The translations under genes and the position numbers were made by a program. The notes beneath the pieces are model-generated. The model did not search any database, was not told where the DNA came from, and was given only the letters and a program-made list of their open reading frames with translations. Source: Micropruina sp. (GTDB lineage Bacteria; Actinomycetota; Actinomycetes; Propionibacteriales; Propionibacteriaceae). From it: a stretch of DNA of 64,000 bases. Each line of letters starts with the position of its first letter. The first letter of the stretch is position 1. Shown here in pieces: positions 28,608 through 37,490 of the stretch. Location: positions 124,001 through 188,000 of the forward strand of contig JADJTO010000005.1 in the NCBI GenBank assembly GCA_016711105.1, in the 5' to 3' direction.

Positions 28608-29434
28608 CTACGGCATCTCTTTCACTAACGCGCTCAAGACCTCTGAGGTGCCGTCGCTGAGCCGCACGGTCGCCAGTTCATCGGCGCGGGTGGCTCCACG
28701 GTTCACGATCGCCAGCGGCTTCCGGCCCGGACGTGGTGCCGCGCGAACCGGAGGCCTGACATCACCGTCAACGACGATCCGGCGACGAGCAGGACGTCCG
28801 CGTCGTCCACCACGCTGTAGGCCTGCTCGACCCGGGCCTTCGGTACTGATTCGCCGAAGAAGACCACGTCCGGCTTCAGAACCCCGCCACACACCTCGCA
28901 GCCGACCACCGTGATGTGGTCCCAGCGCTCGACCACGGCGTCTCCGTCGGGGCGGATCCCCGAATCCATTTCGGCGCGGCCGGCGGCAACGAAGCCTTCG
29001 ACCTTCGGGTTGGCCGCGTCCAGCCGTTCCTGGAGGGCGGCCCGATCGGAGATGTCGCCACAGTCCAGGCAGATCACCCGACTGATCCGGCCATGCAGGT
29101 CGATCACGGACGGGCTGCCCGCGGCGTGATGTAGGCCGTCCACGTTCTGGGTGATCACGCCGGTCAGCCCCCGACCCGCCAACGCGGCCAACGCACGATG
29201 CCCCTGATTGGGCCGAGCCGCCCCGAAGCTGCGCCAGCCGAGCATGGAGCGGGCCCAATACCGTTGCCGGTTCGCCGGCGAGCCGAGGAAGTCGGCGTAC
29301 TGCATCGGCGTCGCCGGGGGAGAACTCGGCCCGCGGTAGTCGGGGATGCCCGAATCGGTGCTGATCCCAGCGCCGGTCAGGGCCACCCAGCGTGAACCTC
29401 GAAGCAGGGCGACCAGGTCGCGGACGTCGCTCAT
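28608..29434 (-). CDS. SIR2-family NAD-dependent protein deacetylase (frameshifted)
   Basis: About 275 aa sirtuin that removes acyl groups from lysines, consuming NAD+. It has GAGISTDSGIPDYRGP, the catalytic ITQNVDGLHH-x-AGS with the active His, the zinc cysteines CLDCGD and CEVCGG, KPDVVFFGES and LLVAGSSLTVMSG. The frame breaks near 28725 after HHVRAG; adding one G (ggccgggaag) joins it to KPLAIVNRGATRADELATVRL and the natural stop at 28608. The start ATG overlaps the rhomboid stop (ATGA), so the pair is co-translated. Confidence 0.88.
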
Positions 29435-30378
29435 GCCAGCAAGACCTTCGCCACGGTCACCACCGCCAACAGGGCGGCGAACCCGACGAACCCGGACAGC
29501 TGCCACCGGCTGCGACCAGCCTTGGGGGAGCAGAGCAGGACGCCCGTCAGCACGAGCCCGCCGATCAACCCGCCAAGGTGACCCTCCCAGGAGATGAAGG
29601 ACCGGCCGACGATGGTGATCACCACGTTCAAGCCCAGCCAGACCAGGATCGGCTGCGGATTCGCCCGCACCTTGAGCGCCAACACCAGCAGGCCACCGAG
29701 CAGGCCGAAGATCGCCCCGGACGCACCGAGGGTGGAACTGGCCGGGTCGCTCCACCACAGCACAGCCACCCCACCCGCCAGCCCCGAAAACAGATACAGC
29801 CCGAGAAAGCGAAGTCGGCCCAACGTCCGCTCCACCTGCGGCCCGAGGAACCACAACGTGAGCAGGTTCGACGCCACATGCATGAGATCAACGTGCGCGA
29901 ACATGCTGGTGAGCAGCTGCCAGCTCGCGCCTGTGACGACGCCAGGAACCCACGCCGTCCCGCCCGCGGCCAGGCATTCGACCTGGTTGACTCCCGGGTA
30001 GTACTGCGTTGGGTTGGCGGCCGGGACACACCGACCCTCCGGGCTGAGGGCCAGCACGTCATAGACCGGCCCCGCCCCACCGCCCGTGAGAAGCAGCAAC
30101 GCCCACACGGCGAGATTGATCGCGATCAGCACCCAGGACGTCGTGGCCGGGTTGGCCGACACGGTGCCACCGTAAGGGCCGATCCCGCTCCGGGTTGAGC
30201 GCCGACCTTCGGCCACACAGTCAGGGCAATGCACCCCGACCGCCGCATTCGTCATGCAGTCCGGGCAGATCGGACGACCGCAGCGCTGGCAGCCGATCAG
30301 AGTCTCCCGCCCCGGGTGGCGGTAACAGTGCGGGATCGGTTGCGCGGGGTGCTGGTAGGGGTAGGACGGTCCGGTCAC
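29431..30378 (-). CDS. Rhomboid-family intramembrane serine protease with N-terminal zinc finger
   Basis: 315 aa. The N-terminus (residues about 17-60) has paired Cys/His (CYRHPGRETLIGCQRCGRPICPDC, HCPDC) like the B-box-type zinc finger found on actinobacterial rhomboids. The rhomboid core follows: HVDLMHVASNLLTLWFLG, the catalytic Ser in GASGAIFGLLGG and the catalytic His in SWEGHLGGLIGG, spread over about seven membrane helices. It cleaves membrane proteins within the bilayer; targets unknown. Upstream partner of the SIR2 gene (four-base overlap). Confidence 0.92.
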   Translation of the reverse strand: MTGPSYPYQHPAQPIPHCYRHPGRETLIGCQRCGRPICPDCMTNAAVGVHCPDCVAEGRRSTRSGIGPYGGTVSANPATTSWVLIAINLAVWALLLLTGGGAGPVYDVLALSPEGRCVPAANPTQYYPGVNQVECLAAGGTAWVPGVVTGASWQLLTSMFAHVDLMHVASNLLTLWFLGPQVERTLGRLRFLGLYLFSGLAGGVAVLWWSDPASSTLGASGAIFGLLGGLLVLALKVRANPQPILVWLGLNVVITIVGRSFISWEGHLGGLIGGLVLTGVLLCSPKAGRSRWQLSGFVGFAALLAVVTVAKVLLA

Positions 30379-30417
30379 CGGCGGTCCCAGATCATCGCCT
30401 CGGCTGCCATCCGTCCC

Positions 30418-31440
30418 TCAGCCCTTGATCGAGCGGCTGCGCTGCCCGACGCCCAGCTCGCCGTAGGGGTAATCCGGCATCGGCGGCGCGCTCACCTGAT
30501 CGAGCCGCTCGGTCGCCGCGGCGTCCAGATGCAGGTCGGCCACCAGGAGTGAGCCGGCCAACTGGTCGGTGGTGCGGGCGCCGATGATCGGGGCGGTGAC
30601 CTGCGGACGGTCGGCCAGCCAGGCCAAGGCCACCTGCGCCATCGTGATCCCGGCCTCCTCCGACACCGCGCGGACCACGTCCAGCACCGCCCAGCTCTGC
30701 TCGGTGTTGCGGCGGGCGTAGGACTCCATGCCTCGATTCGGATTCTCGCCCAACCGGGTCGCACCCTGCGGCGCGGACTCGCGGGAGTACTTGCCGCTGA
30801 GCCAGCCTCCGGCCAGCGGACTCCACGGCATCAGCCCCAGCCCGTAGGTTGCACAGGCCGGAATCACCTCCAGCTCGATGTGCCGGGTGAGCAGGTTGTA
30901 CTGCGGCTGCAGTGAGATCGGCGCGGTCAACCCGGCGGCGCGGGCGCGTTCGGCGGCCGCGGTGAGCTGCCAGCCAAGGAAGTTCGAGAGCCCGAAGTAG
31001 CCGATCTTTCCCGCCGAGACCGCGTCGTCGATGAAACGGAGAGTCTCCTCCAGCGGAGTCAGCGGATCCCAGGCGTGCATCTGATACAGGTCGATCTGCT
31101 CGACCCCGAGCCGAGCCAGGCTGGAGTCCAGCGCCCGCCGCAGGTGCACCCGGGAGAGCCCGGCGTCGTTGTGCCCCTTCCCCATCGGGAAGCGCCCCTT
31201 GGTGGCGATCACGACCCGCTCGACCATGCCCGGACGGGCGGCCAACCAGGCCCCGATGATCTCCTCGGAGACACCTCGGGAGTAGACGTCGGCGGTGTCG
31301 ATGAACGTGCCCCCGGCCTCGACGAAGGCGTCCAACTGGGCGAACGAGCCGTCGCGGTCTGTCTCCGCGCCGAAGGTCATCGTGCCGAGGCACAACCGAG
31401 ACACCGCTAGTCCACTAGCGCCAAGCAGTCGATATTCCAT
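30418..31440 (-). CDS. Aldo/keto reductase
   Basis: 340 aa, full length for the family. MEYRLLGASGLAVSRLCLGTMTFG starts the barrel (start ATG 31440, because the longer frame upstream is the shadow of the NUDIX gene). Catalytic Asp and Tyr are in GTFIDTADVYSRG, Lys in VIATKGRF and His in LYQMHAWDP; the cofactor-binding end has PIIGARTTDQL. NADPH-dependent reduction of an aldehyde or ketone; substrate unknown. Divergent from the NUDIX-ctlX pair with a 73-bp gap. Confidence 0.9.
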   Translation of the reverse strand: MEYRLLGASGLAVSRLCLGTMTFGAETDRDGSFAQLDAFVEAGGTFIDTADVYSRGVSEEIIGAWLAARPGMVERVVIATKGRFPMGKGHNDAGLSRVHLRRALDSSLARLGVEQIDLYQMHAWDPLTPLEETLRFIDDAVSAGKIGYFGLSNFLGWQLTAAAERARAAGLTAPISLQPQYNLLTRHIELEVIPACATYGLGLMPWSPLAGGWLSGKYSRESAPQGATRLGENPNRGMESYARRNTEQSWAVLDVVRAVSEEAGITMAQVALAWLADRPQVTAPIIGARTTDQLAGSLLVADLHLDAAATERLDQVSAPPMPDYPYGELGVGQRSRSIKG

Positions 31441-31513
31441 GAACAACACTGTAGGACGGGCGGCCGACACAAGCTCCCAGCCAGCCGTCGGGTCCGGCGG
31501 AATAGACTCTGGC

Positions 31514-32008
31514 ATGCCGACTCCCGACTTCGTCCTGTCCCTGCGAGAGCGGGTCGGGCACGCACCGCTGTGGCTCTCCGGGGCGACCGCGGTGGTGCTT
31601 CGGCAGACCCCGGCGGGTGAGCAGGTCCTCCTCGGCCGCGACGCCGAGAGCGGCCACTGGGGGCCCGTGTCGGGCATCATCGACCCCGGTGAAGAGCCGC
31701 ACCTGGCCGCCCTGCGCGAGGTCGCCGAAGAAGCCGGGGTGGTCGCGGTCGCGGAGCGGCTGGCCTGGGTCAGCGTGACTCCGATGATCAGCTACAGCAA
31801 CGGTGACCAGAGTCAGTACCTCGACCACACGTTTCGCTGCCGTTGGGTCGCCGGCGAGCCGTACCCGGCGGACGGGGAGGCCAGCGAGGCCCGCTTCTTC
31901 GCCGTCGACTCGCTGCCCCCGATGCCGCCACGACAGGCCCGCCGGGTCGCCGTGGTGCTGGAGAATCGCCCCGAGGCCCGCTTCGGGGCACACGTTGGTC
32001 GTGACTGA
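31514..32008 (+). CDS. NUDIX hydrolase
   Basis: 164 aa. The Nudix box is complete: G-IIDPG-E-EPHLAALREVAEEAGVV, giving the catalytic GX5EX7REUXEEXGU pattern near residues 56-78. It hydrolyses a nucleoside diphosphate-linked substrate; which one cannot be read. The start is ATG 31514; the longer frame upstream overlaps the divergent gene. The stop overlaps the ctlX start by one base (TGATG), so the two are coupled. Confidence 0.9.
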   Translation: MPTPDFVLSLRERVGHAPLWLSGATAVVLRQTPAGEQVLLGRDAESGHWGPVSGIIDPGEEPHLAALREVAEEAGVVAVAERLAWVSVTPMISYSNGDQSQYLDHTFRCRWVAGEPYPADGEASEARFFAVDSLPPMPPRQARRVAVVLENRPEARFGAHVGRD

Positions 32009-32937
32009 TGAGTCGCAGTGTGCAGTCGCCGTCGGCTGTCGTGATGGTGCGTCCGCACCACTTCGCGTCCAACCCGGAAACCGCTGTTGACAACGCCTTT
32101 CAACGCCGAACGGCGGACGATCCCGCCGTCGTCGCGGGGATGGCGATGGCCGAGTTCGACGTCGCGGTCGCGACCCTGCGGGGCCGGGGCATCACGGTCC
32201 ACGTCTTCGACGACCTGGGCACCAGCACGCCGAACTCGGTCTTCCCGAACAACTGGTTCTCCACCCACCACGGCGGACGAGTGGCGATCTACCCGATGTT
32301 CGCACCGAACCGCCGCCGGGAGCGCCGCGCCGACGTGATCGACGTGCTCAAGAACAACTACCGGGTGCAGGAGGTGATCGACTACTCCGGCCTGGAGCAC
32401 GACCGGCTCTACCTGGAGGGCACCGGGGCGATGGTCTTCGACCACGTCGAGCGGGTGGCCTATGTCGGCAACTCGAACCGGGCCAACCCGATCATTCTGG
32501 AGCGCTTCTGCACCGCCTTCGGTTATGAGCCGATGGCGTTCGACACCCTGGACGAGCACGGTCGTCCGATCTATCACACCAACGTGATGATGGCCGTCGG
32601 CACCGAGTTCGCCCTGGTCTGCCTGCAGGCGATCGCGGAGCCGACCCGCCGGGCTGAGATCGCCGCCCGGCTGACCGACTCGGGTCGCACGGTGATCGAC
32701 CTCAGCTATGCCCAAGTGGCCGACTTCGCCGGCAACGCGATCGAACTGGCCGGACGCGACGGCCTGCTGCTCGCCCTCTCGACCCGAGCGGCAGCCGCGC
32801 TCACGCCGGAGCAGCGAACGGTGATCGAAGCCAGCGCCACGCTGCTACCGCTGGCCATCCCGACCATCGAACTGGAGGGCGGCTCAGTCCGTTGCATGAT
32901 CGCCGGGTGCACTTGGCCCCCGTCCGATGCAGGCCTG
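32008..32937 (+). CDS. ctlX: Amidinotransferase-fold hydrolase, CtlX family (3'-end frameshift)
   Basis: About 309 aa of the arginine-deiminase/amidinotransferase fold, close to CtlX (linked to citrulline use). Visible motifs: VVMVRPHHFASNPETA, FPNNWFSTHHGG, YLEGTGAMVFDH, the catalytic His in YHTNVMM and the catalytic Cys in GGSVRCMIAG. The printed frame runs on to 33030, 83 bases into the opposing gene. One missing G near 32905 and one missing C near 32920 would give MIAGVHLAPRPMQA and a stop at 32935-32937, clear of the neighbour. That end is adopted here. Substrate (citrulline, arginine or a methylated form) unproven. Confidence 0.85.
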
Positions 32938-32947
32938 ACCAGGTCTC

Positions 32948-33838
32948 CTACCAGGGCAACCGGACGAACGGCGAGTCGTACTCAGCTGCGTCCAGCCCCC
33001 CGAGCACCGCATCGACGTCGGCCAGGCTGATCTCCATCCGCTCCCGCTCGGCGGTGAGCATCCGGCCCAGCAGCCGGGTCTCGCCGGCCGTGGCGACGCC
33101 GGTCACCTCGGGGTGGCCGTTGAGCAGCCACGCGGTCGCGGCGTTGATCTCCGGCTGCTGGTCGAACGGCTCGTACCAGGTCGAGTAGTGATGATCGGCC
33201 GCATTGTCGGTCGGCCAATTGCGCTTGGCGATCACCTTGATCGTCATCAATGCGGTGTCATGTTGCTGGCAGGCGGCGACCAACCGCTGGTACTCGTCGG
33301 CGTAGCCCGGCACTCGCCACAGCCGCCAGTTCAGCGGGGTCAGCACGCTGGCGAAGTCGAAGCGGCGCAACGCCTCGGTGTGCACCGCAGGCGCTTCATG
33401 GGTGTGCCCGGTGATCCCGATCGCCCGGACCAGCCCCTCGTCCCGGGCCCGGATCGCCCCCTCGAGCGCTCCACCGGTGCGGGTGCAGTCGTCCAGGTCG
33501 TCGAAGGAGGAGACCGCGTGCAACTGCAGCAGGTCGAGCCGGTCGGTGCGCAGCCGCTCCAGCGAGCGGTTGATGCTGGCCCACGCGCTCTCGGCCTCGC
33601 GGTCCCCGGTCTTGCTGGCCAAGAAGATCTGATCCCGCTGCTCGACCAGGGGCGAGGCGCCCATCCTCAGTTCGGCCTCACCGTAGGAGGCCGCGGTGTC
33701 GAAGTGATTGATCCCGCCCTCCAGTGCCATCGCGATCGCCGCGTCCGCCGTGGCCTGATCGACCTCAGCCAGCGCAGCGGCACCGAAGATCAGCACCGAG
33801 GAGCGATGCTCCAACCGGCCCAGTCGCCTGGTTTCCAT
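32948..33838 (-). CDS. Aldo/keto reductase-like protein
   Basis: 296 aa. METRRLGRLEHRSSVLIFGAAAL opens the barrel, then GINHFDTAASYG (catalytic Asp/Tyr), IFLASKTGDR (Lys) and LDLLQLHAV (His). The C-terminal third is shorter than usual and lacks the typical NADPH-specificity loop; it ends instead with a HPEVTGVATAGETRLLGRML segment like that of the ferredoxin-linked AKR-like group, though no iron-sulfur cysteines are present. Reaction unknown. It ends 10 bp from the inferred end of ctlX. Confidence 0.85.
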   Translation of the reverse strand: METRRLGRLEHRSSVLIFGAAALAEVDQATADAAIAMALEGGINHFDTAASYGEAELRMGASPLVEQRDQIFLASKTGDREAESAWASINRSLERLRTDRLDLLQLHAVSSFDDLDDCTRTGGALEGAIRARDEGLVRAIGITGHTHEAPAVHTEALRRFDFASVLTPLNWRLWRVPGYADEYQRLVAACQQHDTALMTIKVIAKRNWPTDNAADHHYSTWYEPFDQQPEINAATAWLLNGHPEVTGVATAGETRLLGRMLTAERERMEISLADVDAVLGGLDAAEYDSPFVRLPW

Positions 33839-33844
33839 GGCGGA

Positions 33845-33994
33845 TCAGCTCGGCTCGTCGAGGCGGTCGAGAGTCGCCGGGTCGAGTTCAGAGGGCATTT
33901 CCTGGGTGATGTGTGCGTGCTCTTGTTCGAACTGTTCGTGGGCCAGCGCGGCGCTGACGATCTCGTCTTTGGCCTCGTCGGAGGGTTGAGTCAT
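33845..33994 (-). CDS. Small acidic protein (49 aa)
   Basis: MTQPSDEAKDEIVSAALAHE onwards: very acidic, Ala/Glu/His-rich, single helix predicted by composition. A strong Shine-Dalgarno (aaggag, 7 bases upstream) sets the ATG at 33994; a longer frame to 34039 lacks one. It sits immediately upstream of the aldo/keto reductase gene on the same strand (6-bp gap), so the two probably share a transcript. No family recognised. Confidence 0.65.
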   Translation of the reverse strand: MTQPSDEAKDEIVSAALAHEQFEQEHAHITQEMPSELDPATLDRLDEPS

Positions 33995-34071
33995 GGTGGC
34001 TCCTTCTTTGTCTTGATTCTGCGCCCCCCAGGCAGGCACGGCAACCGCCTGTGATCGGCAAAGATGGCCGC

Positions 34072-34966
34072 ATGCGTCCGATGCTCGCCACCCGAGGAGT
34101 CACCGTGCCCACCGGGGCGGGGTGGAGTCATGAGGTCAAGTGGGATGGAATGCGCGTCCTGGCTCGCATTCGGGCTGGACGAATCACCCTGACCAGCCGC
34201 AACGCCAACGACGTCACCGTCGCCTACCCCGAACTTGCCGCTCTCGCTGACAGCCGAACGATGATCCTGGACGGTGAAGTGGTCGCCTTGGCCAACGGGG
34301 TGCCGAGCTTCCACGCGCTGACCGAGCGGATTCACGTGGTTAAGCCCGAATCCGGTCAGCCTGCTGATCTTCGACCTGCTCGCCCTCGACGGGATCGAGG
34401 TGACCGCCCGTCCGCTGCAGGAACGTCGTGCCCTGCTCGAAGGGCTCGACCTGAACGGGCCTTCCTGGCAGACCCCGCCGGTGTACGAGGACGGTCCGAT
34501 GCTGCTCGAGGCGACGGCGGCCCAAGGGCTGGAGGGCGTGGTCAGCAAGCGGCTCGATTCCGCCTACGAGCCGGGGGTGCGCTCGCCGAACTGGCTGAAG
34601 TTCCCGCACCGGCGGGTCTCCTCCTGGGTGGTCGGAGGGTGGCGTCCGCAGACCGGGTCGCCCACCTCGCTCGGAGCGCTGTTGGTCGGCGAGCCGATCG
34701 CCGCCGGGCTGGCCTATCGCGGACGAGTGGGCAGCGGCCTGAGCGCCGCCCTGGCCGGCGTCCTGCTGGAGGTCCTGACTCCGCTGGCGCAGGCCACGTC
34801 ACCCTTCACCTCCGAGGTGCCGGCCCAGGACGCGGCCGGCGCGCGCTGGGTGGAGCCGTTCCTGGTGGTCGACGTCGAGGCGTTGGAATTGTCGCCCAGC
34901 GGACGCCTGCGGCAACCCACGTTCCGCGGAGTCAGGCCAGACCTGGCGCCCGACGACCTGGAATAG
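34072..34966 (+). CDS. ATP-dependent DNA ligase, LigD/LigC type (frameshifted)
   Basis: About 298 aa. The adenylation motif is EVKWDGMR (Lys is the AMP-accepting residue), with ITLTSRNANDV, MILDGEVVAL, LLIFDLLALDG, EGVVSKRLDS and NWLKFPHRR following in order, then an OB-fold half. It lacks the polymerase and nuclease domains of full LigD, so it could serve a split end-joining system; no Ku gene is in the window. The frame breaks near 34355 (after KPESG); either one extra base or two missing bases would join VSLLIFDLL. Start ATG 34072 (MRPMLATRG) is preferred to GTG 34051. Confidence 0.85.
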
Positions 34967-34969
34967 CGC

Positions 34970-35887
34970 TCACTTGGTCGGGATGTTCCAGCGGAAGCCG
35001 ACGATGGTCGCCTCGATCGAGCTCAGATAGCGGTGGACACCCTTGTCAGCGTCCAGTGCTACCTCTTGGGAGAGGTCGGGTTCGGCGTCCAGGGCCGGCC
35101 AGACGCTCCACCACACCTTCGAGGGCAGTCGCAGCGGGTGGAACTGCACGCGGAGGTCGACATTCTCCACCCGGGCCGTGCTGGCCCGACGGAACTCCTG
35201 AGCCGGCGGCGTCCGGTACCAGAAGCGGGTGATGTACTCGAAGGAGGAGGTGTCGCCGGCCCGCAGCGGTTGGCTGAGTTCGATGTCGACCGCGAACAGG
35301 TTGTGGTCCAGCGCGTACGGCTGGCCGGCGCGTCCGCCGCGGACCACCTGCACCGACGCCGCGTCGGTGTCGAAGATGTAGGGGTAGCGATCCATTGGTT
35401 CATCAGCGCGGATCACATGCACGGTGCGGTGCGAATCGGGCAGGCCGTCCGGGCCGACGTTGTGCCACTCGTGCAGCGAAACCGTGCTGTGCCGCCGCGG
35501 TGGCAGGGTTCCCGGGTGCAGAGTCAGACCGCCCAGGACGGTGTTCCCGGCCCCACTGGGAGTGCTCAGCCGCAGCAGTTCCGCGGCATCGGCGGGGCTC
35601 ATCTCGAAGGCTTCGATGAACCAGCGGAGGGTGGCCCGGCTGAGCGACTGCCCGGCCAGGGCGCGATACACGCGGTCCTTGAGTTTGCGCGGCAGGTCGG
35701 TGTCGGTGTCGGAATGGAGACCGTTATCCCAGAGGTAGTCCGCGATCACGTGACAGACCCCGCTCTGGTGGATCGCCCCGCCCTGCTGTCGATCGACCTG
35801 CACTCGCCACAGGTTGGCGTACTCGGAGCGCTCTGCCAGGAGTTCGCGGAGTCGGACGGCGGTTCGGATCACCGCCTTGCGCTCCAT
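34970..35887 (-). CDS. Conserved hypothetical protein, possible DNA-binding regulator
   Basis: 305 aa. The first ~115 residues are helical (RTAVRLRELLAERSEYANLW, ATLRWFIEAFEMSPADAAELL) and look like the small helix-turn-helix domain seen on some actinobacterial regulators. The rest is beta-rich with many aromatic residues (YPYIFDTDAASVQVV, FEYITRFWYRT, VDLRVQFHPLRLP, WNIPTK). No signal peptide or membrane segment. It converges on the ligase gene (3-bp gap). No family name can be given with confidence. Confidence 0.6.
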   Translation of the reverse strand: MERKAVIRTAVRLRELLAERSEYANLWRVQVDRQQGGAIHQSGVCHVIADYLWDNGLHSDTDTDLPRKLKDRVYRALAGQSLSRATLRWFIEAFEMSPADAAELLRLSTPSGAGNTVLGGLTLHPGTLPPRRHSTVSLHEWHNVGPDGLPDSHRTVHVIRADEPMDRYPYIFDTDAASVQVVRGGRAGQPYALDHNLFAVDIELSQPLRAGDTSSFEYITRFWYRTPPAQEFRRASTARVENVDLRVQFHPLRLPSKVWWSVWPALDAEPDLSQEVALDADKGVHRYLSSIEATIVGFRWNIPTK

Positions 35888-35983
35888 CGACCCCCCGACC
35901 TTCGATCACGCACCCACACGGCAGGTTAGTTGGATCGAGACCCCTCAACCGTCCTGCTCGCAGCGTGAAACGGCGCCGGAGGA

Positions 35984-36036
35984 AACAACGTGTGGGGGTT
36001 GACGACCGTAGTCGGTAGTCAACCCCACACGTTGTT
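35984..36036 (-). terminator. Palindromic terminator, family A
   Basis: Arms caacgtgtgggggttgacga / cggtagtcaaccccacacg with one extra G and one mismatch. It lies directly after the VOC-protein gene on the minus strand. Confidence 0.65.
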
Positions 36037-36039
36037 GCG

Positions 36040-36460
36040 CTAGACCCCGCTGGTGTCGTCGGAGGGTTCGCCGGAGATGAAGCCGATGATGTTCCCGTCG
36101 GGGTCGATCAGGTAGGCCAGCCGCCCGATGCCGGGCATGTCGTTCGGCTCTACCGCCTCAACGGCTCCCAGCTCCAGGCCCAGGTGGAACGTGGCGTCCA
36201 CATCGTCGACGGCGACCACGAGGTTCGCGCCGGCCACAGGCGCCCCGATCTCGGGGGCTCGGGCCCTGCCGTTGAACGAGTCCGCCGTTGATCCCGTGTC
36301 CACCTGTGCCCAACTCGATCGACCCCTCGCCGGTGCTGATCGACCAGTACTCCATCTCCCCGTACTGGGTGAACGTCCAGCCCAGGAGGGAGGAGTAGAA
36401 GTCGATCAGGCGCTGTGGCGTTGAAGCGTGGATCTCGAAGTGGACGACCAGATTCGCCAT
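36040..36460 (-). CDS. VOC-family (glyoxalase/bleomycin-resistance fold) protein (frameshifted)
   Basis: About 140 aa after repair. It has two beta-alpha-beta-beta-beta units: LVVHFEIHASTPQRLIDFY-SSLLGW with a likely metal His, EYWSISTGEGSIELG, and LVVAVDDVDATFHLGLELGA with a C-terminal LIDPDGNIIGF. These are the hallmarks of the VOC superfamily; the substrate (dioxygenase, isomerase or antibiotic binding) is unknown. The frame changes in a C run near 36250; one C fewer reads GPSPEIGAPVAG and joins the halves. It ends at the family A hairpin. Confidence 0.8.
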
Positions 36461-36551
36461 GGTTCTCGCCTTCGTAGGGGACGGTGGGCCGCGTCGCCCC
36501 CGACCGCTTCAGTCTGACCCCGCGCTCGGTGGCCCGACAATGCCCACAGTT

Positions 36552-36603
36552 CACAACGTGAGGGGTTAGCGACCGTAGTCGGTAGTCAACCCCTCACGTT
36601 GTG
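36552..36603 (-). terminator. Palindromic terminator, family A
   Basis: Perfect 16-bp outer stem cacaacgtgaggggtt / aacccctcacgttgtg with a partly diverged centre. Located 8 bases after the short aldehyde-dehydrogenase gene. Confidence 0.7.
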
Positions 36604-36611
36604 GGCCAAAC

Positions 36612-37490
36612 TCAGATTCCGATCGGATGCCAGACGGTTTTGGTCTGCAGGAACTGGGTCAGGCGGGACAGGCCCGGATCAGCCGACCAGTCAGGTTCGC
36701 TCCCAGGCGCCCGACGGACCAACTTGAGGTTCTCCGCGGCAGCGACCTCCAGGGAGATGGCCAAGGCCGGGTCCTCGACGCCGGTGAGGTCGATCCCGTT
36801 CACGTCCAGGTGGGAGGCCAGGCGCGGGGCCACGGCGTCGAGGTGCCCGGTCAACAGATTCACCACGCCAGCGGGCACATCTGAGGTGGCCAGCACCTCG
36901 GCGAAGGTCACCGCCGGCAGCGGACGCGCCGCGGACGACACTGCCACCACGGTGTTCCCGGAGACGATCACCGGGGCGATCACCGACACCAGCCCGAGCA
37001 ACGAGGACGACTGCGGCGCGAGCACAGCCACCACCCCGACCGGTTCAGGCGTGGAGAGGTTGAAGAAGGGCCCGGCGACCGGGTTGGCGTTGCCGAGCAC
37101 CTGGGTCAGCTTGTCGGCCCAGCCGGCGTACCAGACCAGCCGGTCGATCGCCGCGTCCACGATCGCTGTGGCAGCGGACGCCTTGACCCCCTCGGAGCGG
37201 GCCACTGCCTCCTCGAACTGGGCCCGGCGGTCCTCCATCACCTCCGCGATCCGGTAGACGATCTGGGCCCGGTTGTAGGCGCTGCGTCCGGCCCAGCCGG
37301 GGAAGGCTTTGCGGGCGGCGACCACGGCGTCCCGGGCGTCCTTGCGGGAGGCCAGCGAGGCGTTGGCCAGGAACTGGCCCGCGGCGTCGTGCACCGGGTA
37401 GGAGTGGCCCGACTCCGAGCGCGGGAAGGCGCCGCCGATGTAGAGCTTGTAGGTCTTGCGGACGACGATCCGCTCCGCGTTGCCGCTCAT
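36612..37490 (-). CDS. Short aldehyde-dehydrogenase-like protein lacking the catalytic domain
   Basis: 292 aa against about 480 for the family. It covers the N-terminal and NAD-binding part (KLYIGGAFPRSESGHSYPVH, AAARKAFPGWAGRSAYNRAQ-type segment, GVVAVLAPQSSSLLGLVSV, SGNTVVAVSS, VPAGVVNLLTG). The usual ELGG glutamate and GQxC catalytic cysteine are absent and the C-terminal catalytic domain is missing; the sequence ends with a different tail (LSRLTQFLQTKTVW). It has an intact frame, an ATG overlapping the upstream aldehyde-dehydrogenase stop (ATGA) and a terminator, so it looks functional but not catalytic. It probably partners the full-length enzyme. Confidence 0.85.
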   Translation of the reverse strand: MSGNAERIVVRKTYKLYIGGAFPRSESGHSYPVHDAAGQFLANASLASRKDARDAVVAARKAFPGWAGRSAYNRAQIVYRIAEVMEDRRAQFEEAVARSEGVKASAATAIVDAAIDRLVWYAGWADKLTQVLGNANPVAGPFFNLSTPEPVGVVAVLAPQSSSLLGLVSVIAPVIVSGNTVVAVSSAARPLPAVTFAEVLATSDVPAGVVNLLTGHLDAVAPRLASHLDVNGIDLTGVEDPALAISLEVAAAENLKLVRRAPGSEPDWSADPGLSRLTQFLQTKTVWHPIGI

